From: an uncultured Nostocoides sp.
GTDB taxonomy: Bacteria; Actinomycetota; Actinomycetes; Actinomycetales; Dermatophilaceae
DNA length: 64,000 nt
Direction: 5' to 3'
Assembly: GCA_937873315.1 (NCBI GenBank)
Contig: CALMQX010000015.1
Span: forward strand, 1 to 64,000
The position numbers and the translations under genes are program-made. A model generated the notes under the pieces. That model had not been told where the DNA came from, did no database searches, and saw nothing but the letters and a program-made list of their open reading frames with translations. Positions 16,030-25,132 of this stretch are shown in pieces. Positions within the stretch are counted from its first letter, which is position 1. Every line of letters begins with the position of its first letter.

Positions 16030-17229
16030 TCAGGCCTGCCCGAGGCTCCCCAGCAACTCCTGGAACCAGCCAACCGAGACGTCGAACTTCTTGTGGCCCT
16101 TGATCCGCGGGAACTCGATAGTGCGCAGCTCATCGCCGCGCTCCTCGTCCTGACCGACCACTCCGGATTCGCCGCGCAGCGCGGAGTCGACCGCATGATC
16201 GGTGCACTGCTTGATCAGCGCAAGATCCTCGGCATTGGCCGGTGCTGAGCGGGAGAAGTAGCCGGACTTCTGCACCATGGTCTTTTCGGCGCCGACCTTC
16301 TCGGCGAACTGCTTGGCGAACCAGGCGCCGGGGTTGATCTTGTCGAGTTGCACATGGTTGAAGGCGTCCCGAGGCACGTCCTCGCCCCGCGCCTCCATCT
16401 GAGCCACGATGTCCTCGACGCCGGCGCCCTCGCTGAGGAAGATGTTGACGCAGCCGATCTCATCCATCAGGGCCCGCAGGCGGGCGGCCTCGGCGTCGAG
16501 GTCCACGTGCATCTCCGGGACATAGACGGCGTGCACATCCCAGCAGCGTGGGTCGTTGCCGAAGCCCACCATGAACTCCTGCTCACCCACCCAGGAGTGA
16601 TATCGGCGGGCGGTCTCGGCGGTCAGCCAGCCACAGTTGCGGCCCATGACCTCGTGAACGATGAGCATCCGGGGGTTGGAGGAGTGCTCGGCGATGATGT
16701 TCTGCGCGTACCGACTGCCCTGCTCGGCGGCCGTCCACGCGCCCAGGCTCTGCCGGATCGGCACGACGTCATTGTCGATGGTCTTGGGCAGGCCAACGAC
16801 GGTCAGGTCGTAGTCGTTCTCATGCAGGTATGCCGCGAGGTCGGCGGCCGTGGTATTGGTGTCGTCGCCACCGATGGTGTGCAGGACGTCGACGCCATCC
16901 TTGGTCAACTGCTCGGCCGCGACGTGCAGCGGGTCCTGGCCTTCCTGGACCAGGCCGCGCTTGACGCAGTCGGCGACATTGGTCAGTTTGACCCGGGAGT
17001 TGCCGATCGGCGAACCACCCCGCAGGTGCAGCAGGTGCGCCTGCGCGCGCTGCTCCGGCGCAAGCTCGACATACTGGCCGGTCAGCAGCCCGGCGTAGCC
17101 GCCGAGGTAACCGATGATCCGCACATCCGGGGCGACCTCGGTGTACTTCTCGATCAGTCCGCCAACGGCGGAGGACAGGCACGGCGCAAGGCCTCCTGCG
17201 GTGAGGAGGGCGACAGTCTTCACGGTCAT
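16030..17229 (-). CDS. pfp: Pyrophosphate-dependent 6-phosphofructokinase
   Basis: 399-residue phosphofructokinase that uses pyrophosphate reversibly instead of ATP. GGDDTNTTAADLA near residue 120 carries the Asp that excludes ATP in PPi-dependent enzymes, and PKTIDNDV near residue 150 carries the PPi-type lysine. MGRNCGWL (fructose-6-phosphate site) and LSEGAG follow. In this actinobacterium it would link glycolysis to pyrophosphate recycling and could also act in gluconeogenesis. Its start is preceded by a short intergenic region facing the CotH-like gene. Confidence 0.92.
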   Translation of the reverse strand: MTVKTVALLTAGGLAPCLSSAVGGLIEKYTEVAPDVRIIGYLGGYAGLLTGQYVELAPEQRAQAHLLHLRGGSPIGNSRVKLTNVADCVKRGLVQEGQDPLHVAAEQLTKDGVDVLHTIGGDDTNTTAADLAAYLHENDYDLTVVGLPKTIDNDVVPIRQSLGAWTAAEQGSRYAQNIIAEHSSNPRMLIVHEVMGRNCGWLTAETARRYHSWVGEQEFMVGFGNDPRCWDVHAVYVPEMHVDLDAEAARLRALMDEIGCVNIFLSEGAGVEDIVAQMEARGEDVPRDAFNHVQLDKINPGAWFAKQFAEKVGAEKTMVQKSGYFSRSAPANAEDLALIKQCTDHAVDSALRGESGVVGQDEERGDELRTIEFPRIKGHKKFDVSVGWFQELLGSLGQA

Positions 17230-17326
17230 ACACCCAGCCTAGTGAGGCCACTGGCGGCGGCACACTCATGGTCAGCGCACAGCCACCGGACAGTGCGCTG
17301 CGTGGCTGGGCTGGCTCACTGGGCTC

Positions 17327-18592
17327 ATGAACCCGAATCCCGCACTCTCCCGCCGACGCCTCCTGGGCCTGAGCGCTGCGCTCGGTCTCGGCGGCGTGCT
17401 CAGTGTGGCCGGCTGCACCTGGAATGACGCGGAGTCCACAGACAGCTCTCTTGGCGGAGACTTCTTCGACGGGAGCTCGCTGCACTCGGTGTCGCTGACA
17501 CTCAGTGACGACGCCTGGGACGAGGTCCGGTCGGCCTGGCAACAAAGCAGCGAGAAGGTGTGGGCCGAGGTCACGCTCACCATCGACGGCACGGCATACA
17601 AACGAGTCGGGGCTCGACTCAAGGGCAACTCGACGCTGCGTCAGACCGCGAATACCGCTGCACCGCAAGAGTATCCGTGGCTTCTGCGGCTCGATAAGTT
17701 CGTCGACGGCCAGTCACATCAAGGCGTGACCGAGTTCGCCATCCGGGTGAATCGGACCACCGGCGCCCTGAACGAGGCCCTCGCCCTGGATCTCATGGGA
17801 CGGGCCGGACTGGTGACCCAGCGGGCGACCTATGCCGCGGTCACGGTGGGCGACTCCGCTGCCGTGCTACGCCTGGTGTGCGAACACCCGAGCGGAGCTT
17901 GGATTGAGGCGGCCATGTCGGGCACGGGGCGGTTGTACAAAGCGGAGGCCACTGGGGACTACTCGTATCGCGGCGATGACCCGGCGGCCTACGACGAGGT
18001 GTTCGACCAAGAGGCCGGCGAGGAGGACCTCACCCCGCTGACCGACTTCCTCAAATGGATCAATCAGTCCTCCGATGCAGACTTCGCGGATGGGCTGCCG
18101 ACGCGGCTCGACGTCGAGTCCTTCGCCACCTACCTCGCATTCGAGGACCTGGTGGACAACTACGACGACATCGAGGGTCCCGGGAACAACTCGTATCTGT
18201 GGTCCGACACCGCGAGCTCACGAATGACGGTGCTCGGGTGGGATCACAATCTCACCTTTGGAGTGACCAATCGACCCGGAGGTGGGGGTGCGGGAGCCGG
18301 CGGTGGCCCTGGTGGCCCTGCGCAGGGTGGCGGCCAAGGCGGTGGCCAGGGAGGCGGCCCTTCGCCCAACCGAAATGGCAACATCCTGGCAACCCGGTTC
18401 AAGGCCAATGCCACGTATGCCGCCGCGGTCGCCAAGGCCACCTCGGCGCTGAAGGCTTCTCTGATCACCTCAGGGGTGGCGACCACGCGCCTGGACGCCT
18501 ACGCCAACCTGCTCACCCAGCACGCCTCGACGCTGGTGGACACCGAGACCCTGGCGTCCGAGAAGGCCGCAGTCGCGAAATACCTCGCCTAA
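17327..18592 (+). CDS. CotH-family protein, secreted lipoprotein
   Basis: 421-residue extracytoplasmic protein with a Tat-like signal (SRRRLLGLSAALGLGGVL) ending in a lipobox SVAGC. The body is a CotH/kinase-like domain: RVGARLKGNSTLR, FAIRVNRTTGALNEALALDL, GRLYKAEATGDYSYRG, EDLVDNYDDIEGPGNNSYLW and VLGWDHNLTFG; the last, with its WDHN, is the metal-binding signature. A Gly-rich low-complexity stretch (about residues 320-350) interrupts the domain before the C-terminal helices. Spore-coat CotH is a protein kinase, but non-spore homologues are only partly characterised. Gene ends 5 bp from the convergent lysC stop. Confidence 0.8.
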   Translation: MNPNPALSRRRLLGLSAALGLGGVLSVAGCTWNDAESTDSSLGGDFFDGSSLHSVSLTLSDDAWDEVRSAWQQSSEKVWAEVTLTIDGTAYKRVGARLKGNSTLRQTANTAAPQEYPWLLRLDKFVDGQSHQGVTEFAIRVNRTTGALNEALALDLMGRAGLVTQRATYAAVTVGDSAAVLRLVCEHPSGAWIEAAMSGTGRLYKAEATGDYSYRGDDPAAYDEVFDQEAGEEDLTPLTDFLKWINQSSDADFADGLPTRLDVESFATYLAFEDLVDNYDDIEGPGNNSYLWSDTASSRMTVLGWDHNLTFGVTNRPGGGGAGAGGGPGGPAQGGGQGGGQGGGPSPNRNGNILATRFKANATYAAAVAKATSALKASLITSGVATTRLDAYANLLTQHASTLVDTETLASEKAAVAKYLA

Positions 18593-18597
18593 CGCGA

Positions 18598-19863
18598 TTA
18601 GCGGCCGGTGCCGGCGTACACGACCGCCTCGGCGTCCGAATCCAGTCCGAATGCCGTGTGGACCGCCTTGACCGCGTCCGCAAGCCGCTCCTCGCGGGTG
18701 ACCACCGAGATCCTGATTTCCGAGGTGGAGATCATCTCGACGTTGATGCCCGCGTCGGCGAGCGCTTTGAAGAAGGTCGCCGAGACTCCGGTGTTGGTTC
18801 GCATCCCCGCGCCGACCAGCGAGAGCTTGCCGATCTGGTCGTCGAACTGCACCGAGTGGAAGCCCACCTCGCCACGGATGCCCTCCAGTGCGGTCAGCGC
18901 GGTCTTTCCATCGCCCTTGGGCAGGGTGAAGGAAATGTCGGTCAGTCCGGTCTCCACTGCGGAGACATTCTGGACGATCATGTCGATATTGAGCCCGGCC
19001 CTAGCGACCGCCTCGAAGATCGCCGCAGCCATCCCCGTGCGGTCCGGAACGCCGACGACAGTGACCTTGGCTTCGCTGCTGTCGTGGGCCACGCCAGCGA
19101 TGATCGGTGCTTCCACGGTCTCTCCTTCGATGGGGTCGGCGACGATGGTGCCGGTCTTGTCGGTGAACGTCGATCGCACATGGATCGGCATGCCATAACG
19201 GCGGGCGTACTCCACGCAGCGCAGGTGCAGGATCTTGGATCCTGCGGCGGCCAGCTCGAGCATCTCCTCGCCGCTGATCCGGTCCAGCTTGCTGGCCTTG
19301 GGGCAGATCCGAGGGTCCGCGGTGAAGACGCCGTCGACATCGGAGTAGATCTCGCACACATCGGCCTGGAGCGCGACGGCTAGGGCGACGGCGGTGGTGT
19401 CGGAGCCGCCGCGACCGAGGGTGGTGATCTCTTTGGTGTCCTGGCTGACACCCTGAAATCCAGCGACGATGACGATGTGGCCTTCGCCGAGCGCGCTGGT
19501 GATCCGGCCCGGAGTCACGTCGATGATCTTGGCCTTGCCGTGCTCGGCGTCGGTGATGACTCCGGCCTGGCTGCCCGTAAACGACCTGGCGGAAAGGCCG
19601 AGGTCGTGGATGGCCATCGCGACCAGGGCCATCGAGATGCGCTCGCCAGCGGTGAGGAGCATGTCGAGTTCGCGCGGCGGTGGCACGGGGCTGACCTCTT
19701 GCGCGAGATCGATCAACTCGTCGGTGGTGTCCCCGCGGGCGGAGACGACCACGCAGACGTCATTGCCGGCCTTCCTGGTGGCGACGATCCGGCGGGCGAC
19801 TCGCTTGATGCTCTCGGCGTCGGCGAGGGAGGACCCGCCGTACTTCTGAACGACGATGGGCAC
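18598..19863 (-). CDS. lysC: Aspartate kinase
   Basis: 421-residue enzyme of the first step of lysine, threonine and methionine synthesis. The N-terminal kinase domain has [49 protein letters not shown] and [15 protein letters not shown]; the C-terminal ~170 residues carry two ACT modules ([14 protein letters not shown] and [15 protein letters not shown]) for feedback inhibition. In many actinobacteria asd follows lysC; here the next gene is convergent, so asd must be elsewhere. An internal start giving a free regulatory beta subunit is known in relatives but was not resolved here. Confidence 0.95.
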   Translation of the reverse strand: MPIVVQKYGGSSLADAESIKRVARRIVATRKAGNDVCVVVSARGDTTDELIDLAQEVSPVPPPRELDMLLTAGERISMALVAMAIHDLGLSARSFTGSQAGVITDAEHGKAKIIDVTPGRITSALGEGHIVIVAGFQGVSQDTKEITTLGRGGSDTTAVALAVALQADVCEIYSDVDGVFTADPRICPKASKLDRISGEEMLELAAAGSKILHLRCVEYARRYGMPIHVRSTFTDKTGTIVADPIEGETVEAPIIAGVAHDSSEAKVTVVGVPDRTGMAAAIFEAVARAGLNIDMIVQNVSAVETGLTDISFTLPKGDGKTALTALEGIRGEVGFHSVQFDDQIGKLSLVGAGMRTNTGVSATFFKALADAGINVEMISTSEIRISVVTREERLADAVKAVHTAFGLDSDAEAVVYAGTGR

Positions 19864-20001
19864 GGTGACGAACTCACTTCTGGCTAGCGGGGGCTTCGCC
19901 TGGCCACTCTAGTCCGCCGATTCTCCGAGCCGATCTGCCCGCCCGAATCCCGGGCAGCACGCCCTAGGGGTGCAGCGCCGGCTTCAGGGTACGGCGCAGA
20001 C

Positions 20002-20586
20002 TCAGGGGTGCAATGCGTCGAACTCGGCTTCGGCGACGACGTCCTCATCGGCATCGAGCCGGACATGCGCTAGCACGCCATGCAGCACCCGCATCGCCAT
20101 CGCGGCCCGCTCCCCCCACGAGGAGAGATAGGAGAACTGCCACCACCACAGGGCCTCGAGCACCCGCCCGGCCTCGTAATGCGACAGCCCGTGGGCGAGC
20201 GCGGAGGTGATGTCGACCAGGTCGTTGGCCAACGAGCCGCGGGTCAGCTCGGCCGACGTCAGCGGGTCGACGACATCGGCATACTCATCGAGGCCCTCAA
20301 AGACATTGGCGAGGTTCTCACGCAGCGGATCCAGCTCCGCGTCGGGTCCAGGGTCGGGCTCGAACTGCTCACTGGGGACCACGTCCTCGACCGCGCCGAG
20401 GCGCGCGCCGGTGAGCATGATCTGGGCTGTGGCGAGCAGGAGCACCGAGAGCGCCGCATCCGGAGCACCCCCGGCGGCCACCTCGGTGACCGCGTCGATG
20501 AAGGTGCGCGCCTCCGTGGCGGTGTGCTCGGCCAAGGGCCGCCACTCCTCGGCGAGCGCACCAGCGATTTCGGGTTGGTTAGGCAT
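20002..20586 (-). CDS. DUF5063 domain protein
   Basis: 194-residue, acidic, mainly helical cytosolic protein of the DUF5063 family, which in actinobacteria commonly sits between recR and lysC. Visible features are [19 protein letters not shown] near the N terminus and [40 protein letters not shown] toward the C terminus. ATG at 20586 overlaps the recR stop by 8 bp, giving translational coupling; an upstream in-frame start exists inside recR but is less likely. No function is known to me. Confidence 0.82.
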   Translation of the reverse strand: MPNQPEIAGALAEEWRPLAEHTATEARTFIDAVTEVAAGGAPDAALSVLLLATAQIMLTGARLGAVEDVVPSEQFEPDPGPDAELDPLRENLANVFEGLDEYADVVDPLTSAELTRGSLANDLVDITSALAHGLSHYEAGRVLEALWWWQFSYLSSWGERAAMAMRVLHGVLAHVRLDADEDVVAEAEFDALHP

Positions 20587-21178
20587 TGAGCAACCTCCTG
20601 CCCTCGAAAGCCCGTCCCAGGGTGACCTCGTCGGCATACTCCAGGTCTCCACCCACGGGCAGCCCGCTGGCCAGTCGGGACACCCGAACGCCGACGTCTT
20701 TGAGCAGGCGGGAGAGGTAGCTCGCGGTCGCCTCGCCCTCGAGATTGGGGTCGGTAGCGATGATGACTTCCTCGACCGCGCTGTCCGAGAGCCGCGCTAC
20801 CAACTCACGCACGTGCAGATCATCCGGACCCACACCGTCGATCGGGCTGATCGCCCCGCCGAGCACGTGATAGCGCCCCCGGAACTCCCGCGTGCGCTCA
20901 ATGGCGACAACATCCTTGGGCTCTTCGACCACGCAGATCGCGCTCGGGTCGCGGCGGGGGTCTTGGCAGATCCGGCAGCGCTCGGCCTCGGCGACGTTGA
21001 AGCACAGCTCGCAGAAGCGCACCCGCTCCTTGACGGCGGTCAGGGTCGCGACCAGCCGCTCCACGTCGCTCGGATCGGACTGCAGGAGGTGGAAGGCGAT
21101 CCGCTGGGCACCCTTAGGGCCGACGCCCGGTAAGCGACCGAGCTCGTCAATGAGGTCCTGAACTGCGCCTTCGTACAC
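20579..21178 (-). CDS. recR: Recombination mediator RecR
   Basis: 199-residue RecR of the RecFOR pathway, which loads RecA on gapped DNA. Motifs: [20 protein letters not shown] (helix-hairpin-helix), the C4 zinc finger [20 protein letters not shown], and a Toprim domain with [23 protein letters not shown] and [14 protein letters not shown]. The GTG at 21178 (next residues YEGAVQDL) matches usual RecR starts; a GTG at 21202 is the alternative. The ybaB gene that normally stands between dnaX and recR is absent here, replaced by plsC and a copper-chaperone-like gene. Confidence 0.95.
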   Translation of the reverse strand: MYEGAVQDLIDELGRLPGVGPKGAQRIAFHLLQSDPSDVERLVATLTAVKERVRFCELCFNVAEAERCRICQDPRRDPSAICVVEEPKDVVAIERTREFRGRYHVLGGAISPIDGVGPDDLHVRELVARLSDSAVEEVIIATDPNLEGEATASYLSRLLKDVGVRVSRLASGLPVGGDLEYADEVTLGRAFEGRRLLNA

Positions 21179-21302
21179 ACCCGCGAGCCTAAGCCCTGAC
21201 ACCGACCAAGGACTATGCCGCCGCGCGGGCCTGCGCCCTTGGTGGGTGCGATCGGTGTCGCCAGGGCGACAGCAGGGGCACCCGCGAGGGCCGCGCGCCG
21301 GG

Positions 21303-21530
21303 TCAGCGCACCAGGTGGTAGTCGCCGGCCTCGTCGAGCGCCCCGGAGATCTCCTCGGTGCCGAGCTCGCGATCGGCGACGACGGAGATCACCGACTCGC
21401 CATCGCGCACGACCTCCACCGACGCGTGAGTGACTCCAGGAAGCGCGCTGATCTCGTCGGTGACGGCAGCGCCGCAGTGCCCACACGTGAGGCCGGTCGC
21501 AAGGAAGGTCTGGGTGGGGCTCGAATCCAT
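21303..21530 (-). CDS. Heavy-metal-associated domain protein (copper chaperone-like)
   Basis: 75-residue HMA protein with the metal motif [11 protein letters not shown] (CxxC) and the following helix [19 protein letters not shown]. Such proteins bind Cu(I) or other soft metals and pass them to P-type ATPases. No ATPase or copper-responsive regulator is adjacent. It is convergent with nothing and lies between plsC and recR in the same orientation, with ~100 bp gaps on both sides, so it may have its own promoter. Confidence 0.85.
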   Translation of the reverse strand: MDSSPTQTFLATGLTCGHCGAAVTDEISALPGVTHASVEVVRDGESVISVVADRELGTEEISGALDEAGDYHLVR

Positions 21531-21580
21531 GGTCTGCTCCTGAACGGTTGTGGGCGGTATGCCTCGTGCACGGGAGTGCT

Positions 21581-21632
21581 GAGTGGAAGCTAGGGCTGAG
21601 TGGAAGGAAGGGCCTGGTGGAAGGAAGTGCTT
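21581..21632. repeat. Three imperfect tandem repeats, 17-18 bp
   Basis: Three consecutive units begin GAGTGGAAG or GGTGGAAG and end GGGCT, GGGCCT or GTGCTT (21581-21597, 21598-21615, 21616-21632). The third unit runs over the plsC stop codon. No known element is recognised; slippage-type duplication is the simplest explanation. Confidence 0.6.
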
Positions 21633-22323
21633 AGATGCCGACCGCGGCCCCAGCCGAATCCGGCGGCAACTCGTTGAAGGCGTCGGCCCGCTCTTGGCCG
21701 CTCAGCGCCGCGATCGCGGTCATCACCTCGTCGGTCAACTGGCGACGGGCCTGACCGGCGGGCATGGCGGCATACGGCTCCGGCGAGATCGGGCGACCGA
21801 AGGCGACGGTGACCGCGGCCAGCCGGGGGAAGTGCGACCCAATTGGTTGCACCTCATCGGTCCCAATCAGCCCCACCGGGACGATGGGCACGTGTGCGGT
21901 GAGAGCCAGCCAGGCCACCCCCGTCCGCCCGCGGTACAACCGGCCATCACGCGAGCGAGTGCCCTCGGGGTAAATCCCGAAGGCCCGACCCTGCGCGAGC
22001 ACCTCGAGCGCGGCCTCGAGCGACTCTTGCGCCGCCCGCGACGAATGCCGGTCGACCGGGATGGCATCAGCACCCTCAAAAAAGCCCCGCCGAATCGCAC
22101 CCCCAACGCCCTCGCCGCTGAAGTAGTCAGACTTGGCCAGAAAACTGACCTTGCGTGGCGAGGCGATCGGGATGGCGAAGGAGTCGATGAACGAGAGGTG
22201 ATTGCTGGCGAGGATCACGCCGCCGCTCCGAGGGACGTTCTGCCGGCCGACGATGGTCGGTCGCCAGAAGGACTTCGCGAGCGGCACGACCGCCGCCCGG
22301 CCCACGCGGTAGGTGATGCTCAC
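21631..22323 (-). CDS. plsC: 1-acyl-sn-glycerol-3-phosphate acyltransferase
   Basis: 230-residue membrane-associated PlsC-family acyltransferase for phosphatidic acid synthesis. The catalytic NHxxxxD motif is NHLSFIDS near residue 41; GADAIPVDRHS, YPEGTRSRDG (substrate-binding) and VPIVPVGLIG follow in the usual spacing. It begins with GTG overlapping the dnaX stop by GTGA. The dnaX-plsC fusion of transcription is unusual, because ybaB is expected in this position. Confidence 0.9.
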   Translation of the reverse strand: MSITYRVGRAAVVPLAKSFWRPTIVGRQNVPRSGGVILASNHLSFIDSFAIPIASPRKVSFLAKSDYFSGEGVGGAIRRGFFEGADAIPVDRHSSRAAQESLEAALEVLAQGRAFGIYPEGTRSRDGRLYRGRTGVAWLALTAHVPIVPVGLIGTDEVQPIGSHFPRLAAVTVAFGRPISPEPYAAMPAGQARRQLTDEVMTAIAALSGQERADAFNELPPDSAGAAVGI

Positions 22324-24497
22324 GCATCCTCCTCGTGGATCACCCGGCCGCCGAGCACCCGCTCGATGACCGGGAGCCCGACGTCGGCGAGCGCGTCCAC
22401 GGACTCGTCATCCTCGCTGACGGCGCTGTCGTCGATGACATGCCGCTGCTCGGGCCGCTCGACCTCATCGGCGACCGCGGCCCGGGCCGCTGCCAGCGGG
22501 CTCGGCGCGACCATCGCGGGCTCGCTGGTCGCCCACGAGGGAGCCGTCGAGGGGCTCGGCGGGGCGCTCCCCCAGGAGCCCGGCTGATCGACAAAGGCGC
22601 GGTATGCCGCACCGCCGCGGTCCGCGGTCGAGTCCCAGTCCGCGGCTGGCGGGGCGTTGCTGGGTGTCGGCGCCGGCTCGGGCGTCAGCGGCCTCGTTGG
22701 GGCAGGAGCTGTCGGCTCCGGCCTGGCCGATCTGGGCTCGGGCGCTGGCGTCGGTGCTGGTGTCGCCGCGGGCGCTGGTGTCGCCGCAGGCGCTGGTGTA
22801 GCCACGGGCGCTGGCCGCTCGGCCCGCGCAACCGGAGCATCACCCGTCACCGCGTCCACTGGGACATCGAGCCCGAGGACATCGATCAGCGCCATACGGA
22901 CATACTCGCCGTGCTGCCCACGGCGGAAGGTCTCGAGCAACGGCTCGGTCGAGATGCCCAGCAGCACCCGCGAGCCGTCGAAATCGATGATCTGCCCGTG
23001 CTCGGACAGGAAGGTCCAGGTCACCCGGCGACGCTCGAAAACCTTGCCGAGGATCTCCGGCCAATGCCGCCGCAGGGCCGCGGTATCCAGGGCGCCTGGG
23101 GTCGAAGCAACCTGAGGAACCTCAGCGACCGCAGCAGTGGGCGCGGTCGGCGAGACAGGTGCGGTCTGAGCGACCTGTGCCGGCGGCGGGGTGGCGGCCA
23201 CCGCAGCGGGCGGCGCGGCTTCCGCAGGGACAGTCGCCGCAGGGCCGGCCGGGACGGTCGGCGCGACCGGTGCTGGCGGAACCGACGAAACTGGCTGCGC
23301 GGCCGGTGCGGGCGGGGTCGACACCGCAGCAGGGCTCCCGCCTGCCAGGCGACGTTCGATGCGGTCTAGGCGGGCGGCATACCCGCTCTCTCCGCTCGCC
23401 GCGGGCAGCAGGATTCTGGCCGCGATCAATTCGAGCTGCATCCGCGGTGCGGTGGCCCCGGTCATCTCGGTGAGACCCGCGTTGGTGATGTCGGCCGCCC
23501 GAGTCAGCGCGGCGGATCCGAAGGCGACCGCTTGGCTCCGCATCCGCTCGAGTTGATCCGGCGGTACGTGCCGGAGCACCGCGCCAGCCCCATCGGGCAC
23601 AGCCGCAATCACGATCAGGTCGCGCAGACGCTCCAGCAGATCCTCGACGAAGCGCCGAGGGTCCAGCCCAGTCTCGATGACCTTGTCGATCGAGCGGAAT
23701 ACGCCGGATCCGTCGCCGGCAGCCAGGGCGTCAATCGTGCCGTCCAGGAGCTCGCCGTCGGTGAATCCCAGCAGTGCCGAGGCGGACTCATAGGTCAGTC
23801 CCTCGTCCCCGGAACCGGCAATCAGCTGGTCGAGCACGGAGAGCGAGTCCCGCACCGAGCCACCGCCGGCACGGACCACGAACGAAAGCACCCCCGGCGC
23901 GACCGTGACGCCTTCGCGCTCGCAGAGCTCCTCCATATACGCCTGCAGGCGCGCAGGCGGCACGAGCCGGAAGGGGTAGTGGTGCGTGCGCGAGCGGATC
24001 GTGCCGATGACCTTGTCGGGCTCGGTGGTCGCGAAGACGAACTTCACGTGCTCCGGCGGCTCCTCGACGATCTTGAGCAGGGCGTTGAAGCCCTGCGGGG
24101 TGACCATGTGAGCCTCATCGATGATGTAGATCTTGTAGCGGCTCTGCGCAGGCCCGTAGGAGGCGCGTTCGCGCAGGTCGCGGGCATCGTCGACACCACC
24201 GTGCGATGCCGCGTCGATCTCAATCACGTCAACCGTCCCGGAACCGCCCCGGGCCAGGGCCACACAGGATTCACAGGTCCCGCACGGGGTTGGCGTCGGC
24301 CCCTGCTCACAGTTCAGGCAGCGGGCCAGGATCCGCGCGCTCGTCGTCTTGCCGCAGCCACGAGGACCGCTGAAAAGATAAGCATGGTTGACCCGCCCGG
24401 TGCGCAGTGCCTGCATCAGTGGCTCGGTCACGTGCTCCTGACCGATCACGTCGCCGAAGTTCTCGGGACGGTAGCGGCGGTACAGCGCGGTGCTCAC
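22320..24497 (-). CDS. dnaX: DNA polymerase III subunits gamma and tau
   Basis: 725-residue clamp-loader ATPase. N-terminal AAA+ domain: YRRYRPENFGDVIGQEHV, Walker A GPRGCGKTTSARILA, a zinc module (CLNCEQGPTPTPCGTCESC), Walker B IYIIDEAHMV and sensor 1 FVFATTEPDK. Residues ~380-690 are Pro/Ala/Val-rich low complexity, with repeats of PAPAAT near residue 590, followed by a Glu-rich tail. GTG at 24497 is chosen because STALYRRYRPE is the conserved start; a long in-frame extension upstream is spurious. No slippery frameshift signal for a separate gamma form was evident. Confidence 0.95.
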   Translation of the reverse strand: MSTALYRRYRPENFGDVIGQEHVTEPLMQALRTGRVNHAYLFSGPRGCGKTTSARILARCLNCEQGPTPTPCGTCESCVALARGGSGTVDVIEIDAASHGGVDDARDLRERASYGPAQSRYKIYIIDEAHMVTPQGFNALLKIVEEPPEHVKFVFATTEPDKVIGTIRSRTHHYPFRLVPPARLQAYMEELCEREGVTVAPGVLSFVVRAGGGSVRDSLSVLDQLIAGSGDEGLTYESASALLGFTDGELLDGTIDALAAGDGSGVFRSIDKVIETGLDPRRFVEDLLERLRDLIVIAAVPDGAGAVLRHVPPDQLERMRSQAVAFGSAALTRAADITNAGLTEMTGATAPRMQLELIAARILLPAASGESGYAARLDRIERRLAGGSPAAVSTPPAPAAQPVSSVPPAPVAPTVPAGPAATVPAEAAPPAAVAATPPPAQVAQTAPVSPTAPTAAVAEVPQVASTPGALDTAALRRHWPEILGKVFERRRVTWTFLSEHGQIIDFDGSRVLLGISTEPLLETFRRGQHGEYVRMALIDVLGLDVPVDAVTGDAPVARAERPAPVATPAPAATPAPAATPAPTPAPEPRSARPEPTAPAPTRPLTPEPAPTPSNAPPAADWDSTADRGGAAYRAFVDQPGSWGSAPPSPSTAPSWATSEPAMVAPSPLAAARAAVADEVERPEQRHVIDDSAVSEDDESVDALADVGLPVIERVLGGRVIHEEDA

Positions 24498-24563
24498 GAG
24501 GCAAACCCTAGTCGCGCCTGCCGACATCGGGTATGCCGTCCGGCGCCTGGCTAGGGTGGCCAG

Positions 24564-25115
24564 GTGGCCACGACGACTCCGCCCCCGCCGCAGCGTCCGC
24601 GCTTCCGTCGCGACGTGGTGCGCCTGCTGGTTCAGAACCCTGAGGGTGCACTCTTGCTCATCGGTGACAGCGATACCTCGCTCGACCCGGCACCGCGCTG
24701 GTGGAGCACCCCTGGCGGCGGGATCGAGGAGGGTGAGGGCCACCTCGAGACCGCGGTGCGCGAACTCTGGGAGGAGACCGGATTCACCTGTGCGCCGACC
24801 GATATACGGGGCCCGGTCGCGGTCCGCGAGGCGGTTCACGGGTTCGGTTTGTTCGTGCTGGACCAAACCGAGACCTTCTATGCCGTGAGCGTGGCGGGTG
24901 GCGAGATCATCCCGGGCGCGCTCACCGAGTCCGAAGTGGACGCCACCTGGGACAACCGCTGGTTCAGCCGGCCAGATCTGGCAGCAGCCATCGCTCGCGG
25001 CGAGGACCTCTGGCCCCGAACGCTGGAGGTGATCTGGGATGCCCTGCTCGACCCGACGACCTGGCCCTTGCAGCTCGAGCCGGCGGAGGAGTCCACGATC
25101 CCGGCCGCCGACTAG
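24564..25115 (+). CDS. NUDIX hydrolase
   Basis: 183-residue NUDIX hydrolase. The Nudix box starts at GGGIEEGEGHLETAVRELWE and ends in ETGF (about residues 52-75), with all catalytic glutamates. The segment RWWSTPGGG just before it is common in actinobacterial members. The substrate, some nucleoside-diphosphate derivative, is not predictable. Divergent from dnaX with 66 bp between starts; GTG start. The dithiol oxidoreductase gene follows 17 bp downstream and may be cotranscribed. Confidence 0.88.
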   Translation: MATTTPPPPQRPRFRRDVVRLLVQNPEGALLLIGDSDTSLDPAPRWWSTPGGGIEEGEGHLETAVRELWEETGFTCAPTDIRGPVAVREAVHGFGLFVLDQTETFYAVSVAGGEIIPGALTESEVDATWDNRWFSRPDLAAAIARGEDLWPRTLEVIWDALLDPTTWPLQLEPAEESTIPAAD

Positions 25116-25132
25116 CCGCGTATTCTCACTGC

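Noticed and set aside
21193-21302. Tat-like peptide ([20 protein letters not shown]) on the minus strand between the HMA gene and recR
   Set aside because: No start codon in a useful position, no downstream domain, and the frame runs into recR; probably chance in GC-rich DNA.
22320-24497. Programmed frameshift in dnaX for a short gamma form
   Set aside because: No A-rich slippery heptamer with a following stem was seen in this GC-rich gene.
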